From: Clostridia bacterium
GTDB taxonomy: Bacteria; Bacillota_A; Clostridia; Christensenellales; Aristaeellaceae
Assembly: GCA_017464225.1 (NCBI GenBank)
Contig: JAFUDW010000168.1
Span: forward strand, 1-6,412
Reading direction: 5' to 3'
Length of the DNA: 6,412 nucleotides
Below the pieces are notes generated by a model that did no database searches, was not told where the DNA came from, and saw only the letters and a list, made by a program, of their open reading frames with translations. Positions 5,605-6,412 of the stretch are shown piece after piece. Within the stretch, counting starts at the first letter, position 1. Each line of letters begins with the position of its first letter. A program made the position numbers and the translations under genes.

Positions 5605-6412
5605 TCAGTCCACCGCCAGCTTCGGCCTGGCAAAGCAGATCGACACCCGCGTCCCCTTTCCCGCTTCCGATTCAATCTTCAGACCGTGCCCCAGCATCCG
5701 TGCTGCGCGGCGGCACAGATACAAGCCCATTCCGGTGGCCCTGCCGTCAATCCGTCCGTTCATGCCGGTATACCCGCGCTCGAACACCCGGGGCAGATCC
5801 TCCGCCGCGATGCCAATGCCGGTATCGGCCACCGTCAGCGTATCCTCCTTCCAAGCGATGGTGATGCCGCCGATTTCGGTATACTTGATGGCGTTGACAA
5901 GCACCTGCTCCAGGATAAACGCCAGCCATTTTTCATCGGTCACCGCCCGCGCGCCGGAAGGTTCATAGCGCAGATACAAACGCTTGCGGATGAACATGCG
6001 GGCATGCTTGCGCACCGATTTTTTGATGACAGCGTCCAGGTCGCATTCCTGCGGCATAAGATCGCCGCCGTTCAGCCGCTGCACGGTGAGCGCCATTTCC
6101 ACATAATCCTCGATGCGCTGCAGCTCGATCATCTCCTCCTGCCGCTCCTCCCCCAGCTGCAGCCGAAGGGCGGCAATGGGCGTTTTGATCTGGTGCGCCC
6201 AAAGCGTATAATCGTCCCGCATCTCGCGAAGAGCGCTTTCGTACTCCTCCCGCCGCCGTGTAAGATCGGCCCGCAGAGCCATGACCAGCCGCCGGTACTC
6301 TTCTTCCGTATCGCTCTCGGCCTCAGGCAGTGGCAATTCAGCCATTTGGGGGTTTTGCGCCGCCACCCTGATCATACCCAGGCGTTTCCGGTGGCGATAG
6401 CGGTATACCGCC
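5605..6412 (-). CDS. BceS-like sensor histidine kinase (5' end cut by window edge)
   Basis: The reading frame is open to the window edge: 12 in-frame codons precede the first Met (6375), so that Met is probably internal and the true start lies outside. Numbering from it, residues 20-55 are a charged, probably coiled-coil linker. The H-box is DYTLWAHQIKTPIAAL with phosphoacceptor His61, followed by N-box Asn161 (EQVLVNAIKYT), G1 box DTGIGI (184-189), an F-box-like VFERGYTG (197-204) and G2 box ATGMGLYL (213-220). The WxHQIKTPIxA H-box is typical of small intramembrane-sensing kinases of the BceS type, which have two N-terminal membrane helices and almost no extracellular sensor; those helices would be in the missing part. 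Such kinases are controlled by their partner BceAB transporter and phosphorylate an OmpR-family regulator. The transporter pair lies directly downstream on the same strand. No kinase motif is missing. Orthology to a specific named kinase is not claimed. Confidence 0.93.
   Translation of the reverse strand, partial: AVYRYRHRKRLGMIRVAAQNPQMAELPLPEAESDTEEEYRRLVMALRADLTRRREEYESALREMRDDYTLWAHQIKTPIAALRLQLGEERQEEMIELQRIEDYVEMALTVQRLNGGDLMPQECDLDAVIKKSVRKHARMFIRKRLYLRYEPSGARAVTDEKWLAFILEQVLVNAIKYTEIGGITIAWKEDTLTVADTGIGIAAEDLPRVFERGYTGMNGRIDGRATGMGLYLCRRAARMLGHGLKIESEAGKGTRVSICFARPKLAVD

Overview
The window looks like chromosomal DNA from a GC-rich member of the Clostridia (Bacillota), probably a gut-type or anaerobic lineage. 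This rests on the Bce-type antimicrobial-peptide module typical of low-GC-phylum Gram-positives, purine-rich Shine-Dalgarno sequences (GGAGG, AAAGGAG) and a GC-rich codon style. It is an inference from gene content, not a taxonomic assignment. All five genes lie on the minus strand, so the biological order runs from high to low coordinates.

Region 1 (6412 to 4735/2721) is a Bce-type peptide sensing and detoxification module. It starts with the 3' part of a BceS-like intramembrane-sensing histidine kinase, whose N-terminal membrane segments and presumed response-regulator partner lie beyond the window edge. A 102-bp intergenic control region follows, then a BceA-like ATPase and a BceB-like ten-helix permease with a large extracellular domain; the two transporter genes overlap by 8 nt. 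The control region holds a perfect palindrome (CTTACA-N4-TGTAAG) matching the known Bce-regulator operator pattern TnACA-N4-TGTAA. It also has a second copy of one half-site exactly 21 bp downstream, a consensus TATAAT and a strong SD. In characterised systems of this type the transporter detects the peptide and drives the kinase, which activates the transporter promoter; the cis elements here fit that loop.

Region 2 (2720 to 2581) separates two transcription units. It holds a 9-bp perfect hairpin just after the permease stop (likely terminator) and then a good extended -10 promoter for the next genes.

Region 3 (2580 to 290) is a tandem pair of CNNM/DUF21-CBS membrane proteins (HlyC/CorC hemolysin-like family, linked elsewhere to Mg2+/cation efflux), overlapping by 4 nt. 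The upstream paralogue lacks the C-terminal CorC_HlyC domain; the downstream one is full length. A 63-bp stretch is 60/63 identical between them.

Region 4 (289 to 1) is non-coding, with several hairpins and short direct and inverted repeats, one of which could terminate the CNNM operon. I see no mobile element, CRISPR array, tRNA or rRNA, and no clear new system. The most informative signals are the architecture of the transporter promoter and the uneven similarity of the CNNM pair.
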